A stretch of DNA of 64,000 nucleotides from Amylolactobacillus amylophilus DSM 20533 = JCM 1125 (lineage in GTDB: Bacteria; Bacillota; Bacilli; Lactobacillales; Lactobacillaceae): contig NZ_CP018888.1 in assembly GCF_001936335.1 (NCBI RefSeq), forward strand, positions 558,001 through 622,000, read 5' to 3'. The position numbers and the translations under genes are program-made. How positions within the stretch are numbered: the first letter of the stretch is position 1; the number at the start of each line of letters is the position of its first letter. Of the stretch, positions 23,815 to 32,563 are shown piece after piece. The notes under the pieces are model-generated. The model saw only the letters and a program-made list of their open reading frames with translations, did no database searches and was not told the origin of the DNA.

Positions 23815-25371
23815 ATGTTACCATCTTGGGCTTTAGTTATTTGTGCAATCATTCCCATTATTTGGCTGATTATCTCCCTGGCAGTCCTTAAGATGCCCGG
23901 GCAACGCGCCATTCCAATCGGCCTGATAATCACTATCGGACTGGCCATCTTTGCCTTTCAGATGCCCGTGCTTGACTCACTGACAGCGGCGCTCCAAGGA
24001 ATTGTGAATGGTCTTTGGCCAATCGTCTACATCATCATTGCGGCTGTTTTCACCTACAATGTGGTCACCAAATCCGGCGGGATGGATACCATCAAGGCGA
24101 TGCTTTCAAGCGTCTCAAATGATAAAAGAATACTGGTTCTCATCCTGGCCTGGGGACTTGGCGGCTTCTTAGAGGCAATTGCGGGGTTCGGGACGGCTGT
24201 GGCCATTCCGGCGGGAATACTCGCGGCATTCGGCATGAATCCAGTCCTCGCCGCCGTGATCTGTTTGGTGGCCAATACGACGCCAACGGCTTTTGGTGCA
24301 ATTGGGCTGCCGGTTTCGACACTGGCACAGGTTGGTGGTCTAGATCCACTTCAGCTTTCACTCTTTGTGTCGTTACAACTTTTCTTACTTATCTTAATCG
24401 TACCGTTCATTCTGGTCTTCCTGGCTGGCGGTGGTTTAAAAGGTCTAAAAGGCGTGTTTTTGATCACACTAGCAGCAGGCCTCTCCTTCGCTATTCCCCA
24501 GGTGATTATCGCGCGATTCCTTGGTCCTGAACTACCAGCGATTCTCGGCTCACTTGTGACCCTTGGCACGGTAATTCTGATTGCTAGCAAAATGAAGAAG
24601 AAAAACGCTGGTTTTGACTTTGCCAAGACCCAGGACGATACCGCGCAACCAAAGCTGACGTTCAGTAAGGCGCTGAACGCTTGGGCACCGTTCATTCTCG
24701 TGTTTACATTCATCATCCTAGCCTCCCCACTCGTCCCGCCAATTAACCAGGGGCTGAAGAGCATCACAACCTCTATTTCCATTTACCAGGGCACGGGGCA
24801 TGCGCCATTAGTTGTGGATTGGCTTGGTAATCCGGGCACACTCATTATTCTCGCTACAGTAATAGGCGGTTTAATTCAGAAGTTGTCATTCGGCCAAATA
24901 TTCCAGACACTTTGGCAGACAATCGTTCAGCTGCGCAAGTCTGCGGTAACCGTCATGGGAATTGTGGGTCTGGCCAAAGTAATGACGTACAGCGGCATGA
25001 TTGGCTCCATCTCAACGTTCTTAGTTGCAACCACCGGGCCAATCTACCCGATTATCGCCCCAATTATCGGCGCCCTTGGCACGTTCATCACCGGTAGTGA
25101 TACATCAAGTAACATCTTGTTCGGTCGCCTGCAGGTCGATGCCGCCAACTCACTAGGCGCCAACCCCTACTGGATCGCGAGCGCGAACATGGCTGGTGCC
25201 ACTGCCGGCAAAATGATCTCACCACAGAGCATCTCGGTAGCCACGGCCGCCACCGGAATGGTTGGCGAGGAAGGAAATATCTTGAAACGGGTGGCAAAAT
25301 ACTGTTTCATCTACGTCGCCCTTATCTGTATCGTGGTTTACGGCGTGGGCCTAATTGCCCACTTGGTCTAA
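23815..25371 (+). CDS. lctP: L-lactate permease (LctP family)
   Basis: 518-residue membrane carrier with 12-14 helices, importing lactate with protons. The LctP features include the early FLEAIAGFGTAVAIPAG motif and LVANTTPTAFGAIGLP. The C-terminal ITGSDTSSNILFGRLQ with NMAGATAGKMISPQSISVA is also characteristic. It lies 39 bases after lox with its own TTGGAGGA site and shares the cre-controlled promoter. Together they take up external lactate and oxidise it to pyruvate. A strong terminator follows. Confidence 0.95.
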   Translation: MLPSWALVICAIIPIIWLIISLAVLKMPGQRAIPIGLIITIGLAIFAFQMPVLDSLTAALQGIVNGLWPIVYIIIAAVFTYNVVTKSGGMDTIKAMLSSVSNDKRILVLILAWGLGGFLEAIAGFGTAVAIPAGILAAFGMNPVLAAVICLVANTTPTAFGAIGLPVSTLAQVGGLDPLQLSLFVSLQLFLLILIVPFILVFLAGGGLKGLKGVFLITLAAGLSFAIPQVIIARFLGPELPAILGSLVTLGTVILIASKMKKKNAGFDFAKTQDDTAQPKLTFSKALNAWAPFILVFTFIILASPLVPPINQGLKSITTSISIYQGTGHAPLVVDWLGNPGTLIILATVIGGLIQKLSFGQIFQTLWQTIVQLRKSAVTVMGIVGLAKVMTYSGMIGSISTFLVATTGPIYPIIAPIIGALGTFITGSDTSSNILFGRLQVDAANSLGANPYWIASANMAGATAGKMISPQSISVATAATGMVGEEGNILKRVAKYCFIYVALICIVVYGVGLIAHLV

Positions 25372-25407
25372 GCTTAAGCAACGCATAACCATATTAGAGT
25401 ACAAACC

Positions 25408-25457
25408 AAAAAGACATTAACCAATCGGAATTAATTTCGATCAAGTTAATGTCTTTT
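25408..25457. terminator. Terminator of the lox-lctP operon
   Basis: 13-bp stem AAAAGACATTAAC / GTTAATGTCTTTT separated by about 23 bases, with A and T flanks; probably bidirectional. Confidence 0.85.
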
Positions 25458-25510
25458 ATTATTAATTTTTTCGCTAAATAGAGTCGACTATTGTATTAGT
25501 ACAACTAGGA

Positions 25511-26195
25511 TTAAATTCCTGCAAAGAGATCGTTAAACGTCTCCGCCATCGTTGGGTGGGAATAGATTTGGTCACGGAGTGCAGTTGCTGGAATCTGCTG
25601 GTTCATCGCAAGCGAGATGAGATTGATAATCTCGTATGATTCTTCGTCGTAGATAGTTGCACCAAGAATCAGCTTCGTCTTCTTGCCTACGATAGCTTGG
25701 AAAATTCCTCTTGGATCGCCAATTACCTTATATTTCGGCGCGGTTTTGGTCAGAACAGAGACCACATCAACAGCCAAATTCTGTTCCTTCGCAGCTTTCG
25801 CACTCAGGCCAATGGTCGCTACTGCTGGGTGTAAGAAAGTTGTGTTTGGATAGATTGGGCGATTGGTCAACGTTCTTGTCTGATCGCCAAACAGTTGGTT
25901 ATTGACAATTCTGTAGTCATCGAGTGAAATATAGGTAAACTGTGGTCCACCGTTCAAATCACCCAATGCCCAAACACCGGGTACATTAGTCTCCAGCTTC
26001 TCGTTCACAGGTACGCTACCGCGTGGACCAACATTTAGGCTGGTATTCTCAAGCACTAATTCCTTGGTATTCGGTGTTCTACCAGTAGCCACCAGCAAGC
26101 CGTCAACCACGAGCTTCTCACTTACGCCACCAACCTCATAGGTTAATTCGACTTGGTCAGCGACATCGCGTACTTGTTTCAGACCGGCACCAACA
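25511..26195 (-). pseudogene. C-terminal half of a class I pyridine nucleotide-disulfide oxidoreductase
   Basis: Only the last about 225 residues of a glutathione-reductase-fold flavoenzyme remain. Seen: GLLVATGRTPNT (end of the NAD domain), GVWALGDLNGGPQFTYISLDD (second FAD motif), the dimerisation domain with PAVATIGLS, and the C-terminal HPTMAE motif with the His-Glu pair. The FAD-binding N terminus, the redox CxxxxC and the NAD loop are missing. Homology stops near 26195, where DNA of a surface-protein gene in the opposite direction begins. The short upstream codons up to 26248 are not part of the family. Confidence 0.85.
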
Positions 26196-26722
26196 CAAGT
26201 GGCACAACTGTCCAAGCCCTTCCAGGCGAACAGATTCATGAAGAGCACACTTTTAAATTAACAGCTCTTGGTAACAAAAAACTGCCAATCACCGGTCAGA
26301 CCGTGACCCTATACTTACCACCACAAACAACATTTGTACCCCGCTCACTAAAGATTAACGGCCAAACTTACACGACTAACATCACCACCACTGGTAATAA
26401 AATCACTCTGCCAAACGGTTTGGTTAAGCTAAATGATGAGGTCAAGCTTGAGTTTGACTACAAGATGAATACGACCTTTAATTCGACTGTGCAGACTCAC
26501 GTTGGTAGTTTCGACGGTAGCGTCACAAGTGGCGCAACAACAAAGCCAATTATCGCTTCCAGCAATACTAATACAATTACATATCCTGCTGAGGAATTGA
26601 CCTTGCTAGAGGCTCCAAAGAGCGTGAACTTCGGCAGTCAAGAACTACCATTTCGGCGGACCACCTATAACGCTCAAGCTGCTGTAGGTGGTCGTAATAT
26701 TGCTCCATCTCCTGCTAGTAGC
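26190..26722 (+). pseudogene. Internal fragment of a WxL/DUF11-type surface protein gene
   Basis: Plus-strand frame of about 175 codons without its own start. It reads as extracellular beta-sandwich sequence rich in Thr, Asn and Ser (TVTLYLPPQTTFVPRSLKIN, then KLEFDYKMNTTFNSTV), followed by LTLLEAPKSVNFGSQELP, which resembles the beginning of a WxL domain (xAPxSLDFGxQ). Both ends are abrupt: at about 26190 it joins an oxidoreductase gene and at about 26722 a HAD phosphatase gene, each on the other strand. It is a captured gene piece, not a functional gene. Confidence 0.6.
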
Positions 26723-27077
26723 CCGGTGAAGCCGTACGAAGGATATAGGCGCTTCTAGCACCGCAGACAGTAATATCCAGGTGAGGTACATCTTGGACAA
26801 TTTCCAGCACCTTAGCAACCCGTGCCGCACTGAAGAAGTGAGTTTGATAGATGTGGTCCATCGACCTGATGTACGCGCCGTTCTCCGCAATATAAATGGT
26901 GTCTGGATATTCCGCAAAAAATGATTGGAGTTTATAATATTGGTTCCCGCTAGCAACCACAAACTTGATTCCCTGGGCCACCATCTGCTGGTGCACATCA
27001 GCAAATAACGATCTGTCGTATGTCTTGTCATCGCGCAGAAATGTCCCATCCATATCGGTGGCAATCAATTTAATCAT
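26715..27077 (-). pseudogene. N-terminal part of a Cof-type HAD phosphatase
   Basis: The first about 118 residues of a Cof/YidA-like sugar phosphatase. Motif I is intact (IKLIATDMDGTFLRDD), motif II lies in KFVVASGNQY, and the cap domain begins after AENGAYI. Homology ends near 26722; motifs III and IV are missing, so it should be inactive. The ATG at 27077 has AGAGGA upstream. It is truncated by the same rearrangement as its two left neighbours. Confidence 0.82.
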
Positions 27078-27134
27078 CGCAGTTAAATCCTCTTCCAGCA
27101 TCTAATTTACCTTCACATTACCAGATGGAGCTAG

Positions 27135-27215
27135 CTATGGTAACGGATAGTTGATACTTAGTTTCTTAGCTAGTGAGAAGGCGCGGAGATACTCCTCTTC
27201 CCATTCGTCATAAAA
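27135..27215 (-). pseudogene. Possible 3' remnant of an unidentified gene
   Basis: Directly after the asnB terminator the minus strand reads YDEWEEEYLRAFSLAKKL then SINYPLP and a stop. This looks like a natural protein tail but has no start or upstream body. Family not recognised. It may be a leftover of the deletions that shaped 25.5-27.2 kb. Confidence 0.25.
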
Positions 27216-27239
27216 AAGCCCCCAAACTGGAGGCTTTTC
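27213..27239 (-). terminator. Terminator of asnB
   Basis: AAAGCC-(T/C)-CC stem with GTTT loop and a T run on the minus strand, about 20 bases after the asnB stop codon. Confidence 0.75.
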
Positions 27240-27257
27240 TTTTAGGGATTTTTCCAA

Positions 27258-29213
27258 TCAAGTATTCACCAACAACCCTTGCTCCTGTAGTTCCTCAACC
27301 TCAGGTTGGATGCGTTGGTACTTCTTGACCGTATTCTCGTAATCGACGAAATACAGCTTATACCAAGTCAGAAAAGTAAAGACAGTCCAGACCTGGCGCC
27401 GCTTCGAACCATCACCATGATAGTTATCATCGAGTAACTGCAGCACCTTTTCTTGGTCAAATATGTCATTGACAAATGGTTCTGCGAATAATTCGCGTAT
27501 TTGTTTATAGTATTGTTCATCATGGAGCCATTCCTTGACTGGTACCGGGAAACCCAGTTTAGGTCTGTTAGACCATGATGCCGGCAATACGCTCTTACTT
27601 GCTTCGCGTAACGCATACTTGGTGTCATGGCTGTTCATCAGGTAGCTGGTTGGGATTGAGTTCGCAAGTTCTGCTACCTTGCGATCTAGATACGGCACTC
27701 GCAACTCCAATGAATGGGCCATCGATATTTTATCCGCTTTTTGCAAAATATCGTTCACCAAGAAGTGATGGAGGTCAATATATTGCATCTGCTTTACCGC
27801 ATCAGCATCCTTAACCTTCACGAAATCTTTCTTGTAAAGGAGGTTTGTAGTTAATTTATTCCTATATGTCGGCTGGAGGATATCATTCGCATCCTTTGCA
27901 GTAAAGACCGTTGGGTAGTTCATGTCGTAAATCACGGATTGACCAACGAAATATTCTGACGGTTCCGCTAAGTTAGTATAGAAATTGACTTTGCCATGGA
28001 AATCAGACAGCTTACGAACACCACGGGCTAGCTTGCCTTTAATACCCTTAGGTAACTTCTTCAATCCAGCGGTGAAGACCTTGATGACAGAGCTATGTGT
28101 GTGCATCCCGTAGTTCACGTAGCCGGCAAATAACTCGTCGGCCCCCTCACCAGACAACGCCACAGTTACATGCTTGCGCGCCAATTTCGTTAGGTACCAT
28201 AGTGGTACCACGCTTGGGTTGGCATCCGGTTCATCCATGTGATACTGCATCTCCGGAAAATCCCGGAAGGCCTCCGCACCACTAACGCGATCCTCGTAAA
28301 ATTCGAAGTTTTTGAGCTTAGCTAAGTCCCGTGCGTTTTTGACCTCATCAAAAGTCCGGTCGTCAAAGCCGATGCTGAAAACCTTCTCCGGCTTCAAAAC
28401 ACTGGTAACATAGCTAGAGTCAATTCCCTCGGATAAGAAACTGCCCACGGGTACATCTGCGATATTATGGAGCGCAACGGATTCTTCGATTGAGTCCTGA
28501 ATTCGCTCCACTGTCTCCTCGAAGCTCAGGCTGTTCTCAACGTAACTTGCATCCCAGTATTGGTTAATATCCATCTGACCATCTTTAAAGCTGAACCAAT
28601 TTCCAGCAGGAAACTTGTGCACACCCTTAAAGAAGGTCTCGTTCAAATCGTTGTATTGATTCATCAAATATGGCTTCACAGCAGTCATATTAAGCTCTTT
28701 AACGAAACCAGGATATGCGAGAAATGACTTAATCTCGCTTCCAACAATTAGTTCCTGACCGTCTTGATAGTAGTAAAGTGGCTTAATACCAAAGAAGTCG
28801 CGTGCACCAAAGAGTGTCTTGATGTTATCGTCCCAAATCATGAAGCCAAACATTCCGCGAACCTTCTGCAACAAGCCGTCCATTCCATATTCTTCATAGC
28901 CGTGAAGTAAAACCTCAGTATCGGATTTCGTCGTGAACACATGACCAGCCTGGATTAATTCTTCTCTTATTTCTTGGTAATTATAGATTTCACCGTTAAA
29001 CGTGATTGCACGCGAATGATCCTCATTATAGATAGGCTGCATTCCACCAGTTAAATCAATGATTGAGAGACGCCGAAAGCCAAGCGCCACCTCATCATTG
29101 GTATATTCACCAGAGCTATTAGGACCACGATGCTTAATCGTATCCATCATCTTATTAATTGCGGTTTTTTTATCATCAATTTCTGGATTCACAAAGCCGA
29201 TTATTCCACACAT
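27258..29213 (-). CDS. asnB: Asparagine synthase (glutamine-hydrolysing)
   Basis: 651-residue cytoplasmic enzyme making asparagine from aspartate, ATP and glutamine. The N-terminal nucleophile Cys2 (MCGIIGF) and glutaminase residues (RGPNSSGE, FNGEIYNYQE, SDTEV) are intact. The synthetase domain has the PP-loop as SFLSEGIDSSY (SxGxDSS with Glu in place of the more usual second Gly or Ser) and VALSGEGADELFAGY. Length is normal for this AsnB type. The ATG follows CCGGAG, and a TATACT -10 lies at 29272-29277 (minus strand). It is monocistronic with a terminator. Confidence 0.95.
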   Translation of the reverse strand: MCGIIGFVNPEIDDKKTAINKMMDTIKHRGPNSSGEYTNDEVALGFRRLSIIDLTGGMQPIYNEDHSRAITFNGEIYNYQEIREELIQAGHVFTTKSDTEVLLHGYEEYGMDGLLQKVRGMFGFMIWDDNIKTLFGARDFFGIKPLYYYQDGQELIVGSEIKSFLAYPGFVKELNMTAVKPYLMNQYNDLNETFFKGVHKFPAGNWFSFKDGQMDINQYWDASYVENSLSFEETVERIQDSIEESVALHNIADVPVGSFLSEGIDSSYVTSVLKPEKVFSIGFDDRTFDEVKNARDLAKLKNFEFYEDRVSGAEAFRDFPEMQYHMDEPDANPSVVPLWYLTKLARKHVTVALSGEGADELFAGYVNYGMHTHSSVIKVFTAGLKKLPKGIKGKLARGVRKLSDFHGKVNFYTNLAEPSEYFVGQSVIYDMNYPTVFTAKDANDILQPTYRNKLTTNLLYKKDFVKVKDADAVKQMQYIDLHHFLVNDILQKADKISMAHSLELRVPYLDRKVAELANSIPTSYLMNSHDTKYALREASKSVLPASWSNRPKLGFPVPVKEWLHDEQYYKQIRELFAEPFVNDIFDQEKVLQLLDDNYHGDGSKRRQVWTVFTFLTWYKLYFVDYENTVKKYQRIQPEVEELQEQGLLVNT

Positions 29214-29301
29214 ATTTCCAACTCCGGTTTTATTTATTTAATACCCCTCGTTATTTGACGTAACTAGTTTCAGTATAATGTTAATTTGCAGTAATTTACA
29301 A

Positions 29302-30687
29302 TTAAATTCTAAATACCCGACGAAAACTAGCTGCGCCATAGCCGAATACCTGCAGTATTTGGCGCTCTAAGTCGACATTCAGCACGTAACCGGTAGCCTC
29401 TGACGGATGGTCAATCTTCCTATCCCAGCGTTTGTTATAGGAAGTAGTGAGGGCATAACCCTTGCCCATCAGTGCACTACAGTTTAGGAGAATGTACTGA
29501 ATACCGTTGATTTTGTACTGATCTTCGACGTGCCGGTGCCCACAGACATAGGCGAAGATTCGGCTGTCTGTAATCTGCGAGAAATCAAAACCGTTATACA
29601 GCTCAAACTCTTCTGGTACGTCACTAGTATGCAAGTGCCCCTTTGCCCGCTGATTATACGCTACCAGTAGCTCGTGCAACGTCCTACCATTGTATTTTAA
29701 GACGTTATTACCCTTGCGGTTAATGATATTCGCATGGCCTAACACCATAATCTCTTTGCCAGAGCTCTCCGATAGCACTTCGATTAGCTCCTCTATCTGA
29801 TCTTCTCTTACTGCAAGCGTCAGTTTGGTGTCGTACTTTTTGATGCCATTCTCATTCACCAAGTAGGGTACGTCACTGGTGTTGATGAAAATAACCCGTA
29901 ATTTACCGAAGTCAAAATAGCCCAAGCCATTTTTCTTCGTCACATACCTGATTGAAGGCTGGCGGTACATCGCTGGCCACATGATTGACTCAAATTCACC
30001 CTCAGAGAAACTGACGAAGCGGTCATTATGCTCATCGAACTTATCGTTGTCATCGTGGTTGCCCTTAACATTAATGTATGGTGTCTTATTACTAGCAAAA
30101 GCATCGCGGAGACCCACTAATCTTTCCGCAGAGACGAAGCCGGCATCGGAACCGTCAATCCAGTCACCTAGGTGAGCCTTCAGATCTAAGATACCACTAC
30201 TTTCTAGGCGATTAAACTCCTTCACATGCTGCAAGCCATTGGTCCCATAAAAGTCGATGGCATCGACATCCTTGTCATGTGTATCGGTAATAACGCCAAT
30301 ATTGATAGAGTTTGCCGTAATCGAATCCTGTACCCGAGTCGCAAATGAATCAAGGTACTTTTCTACACGATAGCGTGTGCCTTTATTCACATTATAAAAT
30401 GCCCGAAACCGGTGAATTCGCTTATCAAAGACCCGCACATACTCAGGGGTCAAATCCTGTGCACCGCTCGGAACAAGCGACTGCACTAATTCATCATTAT
30501 TATTCTTGGTCACCACTAGCTGGAATTCCTTGCCATCAGGGGTGACCTCCGCTGAATCAACATTATAAACACCTGGCTTAGTGTAGTGCTGCATCTCATC
30601 AAATGGCACTGTTTTCTGCAATCCAAGCTTACGGCTTAAAGTACGCATTCTAATTAACATAGACGAATCATTCTTCCATAATTTCAT
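29302..30687 (-). CDS. Calcineurin-like metallophosphoesterase
   Basis: 461-residue protein with all metallophosphoesterase metal motifs: ITDTHD (DxH), HLGDWIDG (GDxxD), VKGNHDD (GNHD), VLGHANI and CGHRHVED (GHxH). A preceding domain of about 120 residues and a C-terminal tail of about 60 are not recognised. There is no signal peptide, so it is probably cytoplasmic. The start at 30687 lies inside the last codons of the phosphorylase gene, with GAGGAG correctly placed upstream, giving a 20-base overlap and translational coupling. The substrate is unknown; coupling to a nucleoside enzyme suggests a nucleotide or phosphodiester, but this is inference. Confidence 0.82.
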   Translation of the reverse strand: MKLWKNDSSMLIRMRTLSRKLGLQKTVPFDEMQHYTKPGVYNVDSAEVTPDGKEFQLVVTKNNNDELVQSLVPSGAQDLTPEYVRVFDKRIHRFRAFYNVNKGTRYRVEKYLDSFATRVQDSITANSINIGVITDTHDKDVDAIDFYGTNGLQHVKEFNRLESSGILDLKAHLGDWIDGSDAGFVSAERLVGLRDAFASNKTPYINVKGNHDDNDKFDEHNDRFVSFSEGEFESIMWPAMYRQPSIRYVTKKNGLGYFDFGKLRVIFINTSDVPYLVNENGIKKYDTKLTLAVREDQIEELIEVLSESSGKEIMVLGHANIINRKGNNVLKYNGRTLHELLVAYNQRAKGHLHTSDVPEEFELYNGFDFSQITDSRIFAYVCGHRHVEDQYKINGIQYILLNCSALMGKGYALTTSYNKRWDRKIDHPSEATGYVLNVDLERQILQVFGYGAASFRRVFRI

Positions 30688-31972
30688 AAATTAGCTCCTC
30701 TGCAGGCGGCTGGACGGCCGATAAATGATATGCCTGATGGATACTACTTTGTACTTGGTCATCATCGAAACTATTGGCATGGACGGTGACCAGTGGCTCA
30801 CCTCGATGCACATAGTCCCCTACTTTCTTGTGGATCACTAGACCCACGCCCGGATCAATCTTATCTGTTTTCTTAAGCCGGCCACCACCCAGGTAGACAA
30901 CCAGCATCCCTAGATCATTAGTATCAATTGCATTCACGTAGCCATCATCTAGCGCAGTAACCACAATCTGATTCTTGGCGTGGGGCATGAGTTGGTAGTT
31001 GTCAACAACGCGTACGTCTCCACCTTCTGCCTCAACCAGCTCCTTAAACTTAGCTAATGCACTACCGTCTGCAATCTTTTCCTGCAGGATCGTCCTCGCT
31101 GTCTGAATATCCTTTGCTTGCTCTGCCAGAACCAGCATGTACGCCCCTAACTCAATCGTTAGTTTCGTCGTATCCTCTGGACCCTGACCCTTCAGGATAT
31201 CGATCGACTCCTCTACCTCAAGTGTATTGCCCACCTTCACACCGAGGGGCTGATTCATGTTCGTGATTAAAGCAACCATCTTGGTTTGATGCGCCTGACC
31301 GATATCTAGCAGCTGCTTAGCTAATGAACGTGCGTCATCGAAATCCTGCATAAAGGCACCCGAGCCGGTTTTGACATCCAGCACGAGAGCGTTGGTCCCA
31401 GAAGCCAGCTTCTTACTCATAATGGAGCTAGCGATTAACGGGATGGAATCCACGGTACCCGTCGTATCCCGCAGCGCGTAAATTTTCTTATCTGCCGGCG
31501 CAACATCCTGCGTGGCACTGATAATAGCTGTACCGATGGCCGATACCTGGTCAATAAAATCATCCTCGGTCAAATTAACATTAAAACCGGGAATTGCCTC
31601 TAGTTTATCAAGCGTCCCGCCCGTGTGACCAAGGCCACGCCCTGAGATCATCGGATTTTTGACACCAGCCGCCGCAACAAGCGGTGCGAGTGGAATACTA
31701 ATCTTATCACCCACGCCACCGGTAGAATGTTTATCAACCTTGATTCCCGGAATTAAGCTCAGGTCGAGGACGTCACCGGAATGGAGCATGCTGTCGGCCA
31801 AAATACTGGTCTCCTTCGCCGTCATGCCGCGCAAATAAATGGCCATCAACAACGCGCTAGCCTGATAGTCCGGAATCTGACCTTTCGTGTATTCGGTAAC
31901 GAAGAATTGCAGTTCTGCAGCTGTCAGTTCGTTCCCATCTCGTTTTTTCTTAATGATATCAAGTATCTGCAT
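30668..31972 (-). CDS. pdp: Pyrimidine-nucleoside phosphorylase
   Basis: 434-residue cytoplasmic enzyme that cleaves uridine and thymidine (deoxy)nucleosides with phosphate to the base and (deoxy)ribose-1-phosphate. The thymidine/pyrimidine phosphorylase signature SGRGLGHTGGTLDKLE is intact, as are KHSTGGVGDK and the C-terminal domain (VHRGEPLVTVHA). Length is typical. The ATG at 31972 fits the family N terminus (MQILDIIKKKRDG), but the ribosome binding site is poor and a hairpin with six Ts ends only about 10 bases before it. Confidence 0.93.
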   Translation of the reverse strand: MQILDIIKKKRDGNELTAAELQFFVTEYTKGQIPDYQASALLMAIYLRGMTAKETSILADSMLHSGDVLDLSLIPGIKVDKHSTGGVGDKISIPLAPLVAAAGVKNPMISGRGLGHTGGTLDKLEAIPGFNVNLTEDDFIDQVSAIGTAIISATQDVAPADKKIYALRDTTGTVDSIPLIASSIMSKKLASGTNALVLDVKTGSGAFMQDFDDARSLAKQLLDIGQAHQTKMVALITNMNQPLGVKVGNTLEVEESIDILKGQGPEDTTKLTIELGAYMLVLAEQAKDIQTARTILQEKIADGSALAKFKELVEAEGGDVRVVDNYQLMPHAKNQIVVTALDDGYVNAIDTNDLGMLVVYLGGGRLKKTDKIDPGVGLVIHKKVGDYVHRGEPLVTVHANSFDDDQVQSSIHQAYHLSAVQPPAEELIYEIMEE

Positions 31973-31981
31973 ATTTTTACC

Positions 31982-32011
31982 AAAAAAGGTCCAGACAAAC
32001 GTGTCCAGACC
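31982..32011 (-). terminator. Hairpin with T run immediately before pdp
   Basis: Minus-strand RNA GGTCTGGACA pairs with TGTCTGGACC (two G-U pairs) around CGTT, followed by TTTTTT. The wobble pairs make it strong only on the minus strand. It terminates the upstream gene and limits read-through into pdp. Confidence 0.75.
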
Positions 32012-32020
32012 TCCCCTCTA

Positions 32021-32509
32021 TTAAGCTTGGTGCTCCAATGCGTAAGTAGCTAATCCAAGCGACAAAATTGCGTCTTTAGAAACATGTTGTTTTAATGCCT
32101 CTACACCAATGACCGGCACAACCGCGCCAATCACTTTGAGTCCATAACTAAGAACGTGGAAGTCGACTTTACGGTCATACTTACCTTCCGCAAACGGATC
32201 CTCATGATTATAGGTGAAATTGATCTCGCCCTGATTGACGAAGCCGTCTACATGGTTGGTCAGAATTCTGTCAGTAGTTGCTTTAATGGGTTGGTCAAGA
32301 TTCTGAAGCGTCAGTTTATGATCGGCTTCCTCCTCATAATACTGTTCCTGTGTTAGCTCAAAATACTCGTTGATTGGTCGATTGAGCACCTGCATATAAT
32401 CAAGCACAGCATAGATGCGCTTACTATCAAGAAATTGTTGGTGTTTGATGATGGCCTCGGCTGAGATAGTTAGGTCGTCAGCTAACGTCATTACGTCTAA
32501 ATTATCCAT
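32021..32509 (-). CDS. Protein of unknown function, 162 residues
   Basis: Not recognised. An acidic, soluble N-terminal two-thirds contains a run around Tyr-Glu-Glu-Glu; the C-terminal part is hydrophobic (LKVIGAVVPVIGVEALKQ, then ILSLGLATYAL). No signal peptide or clear membrane helix. A GGGAGG site precedes the ATG. It lies between the CDF transporter gene and pdp on the same strand and ends 10 bases before a terminator. Confidence 0.7.
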   Translation of the reverse strand: MDNLDVMTLADDLTISAEAIIKHQQFLDSKRIYAVLDYMQVLNRPINEYFELTQEQYYEEEADHKLTLQNLDQPIKATTDRILTNHVDGFVNQGEINFTYNHEDPFAEGKYDRKVDFHVLSYGLKVIGAVVPVIGVEALKQHVSKDAILSLGLATYALEHQA

Positions 32510-32563
32510 GTTTGCCTCCCAAATTACTGATTCCAGTATACCAAAGTGGGACTCAATTTGCAG

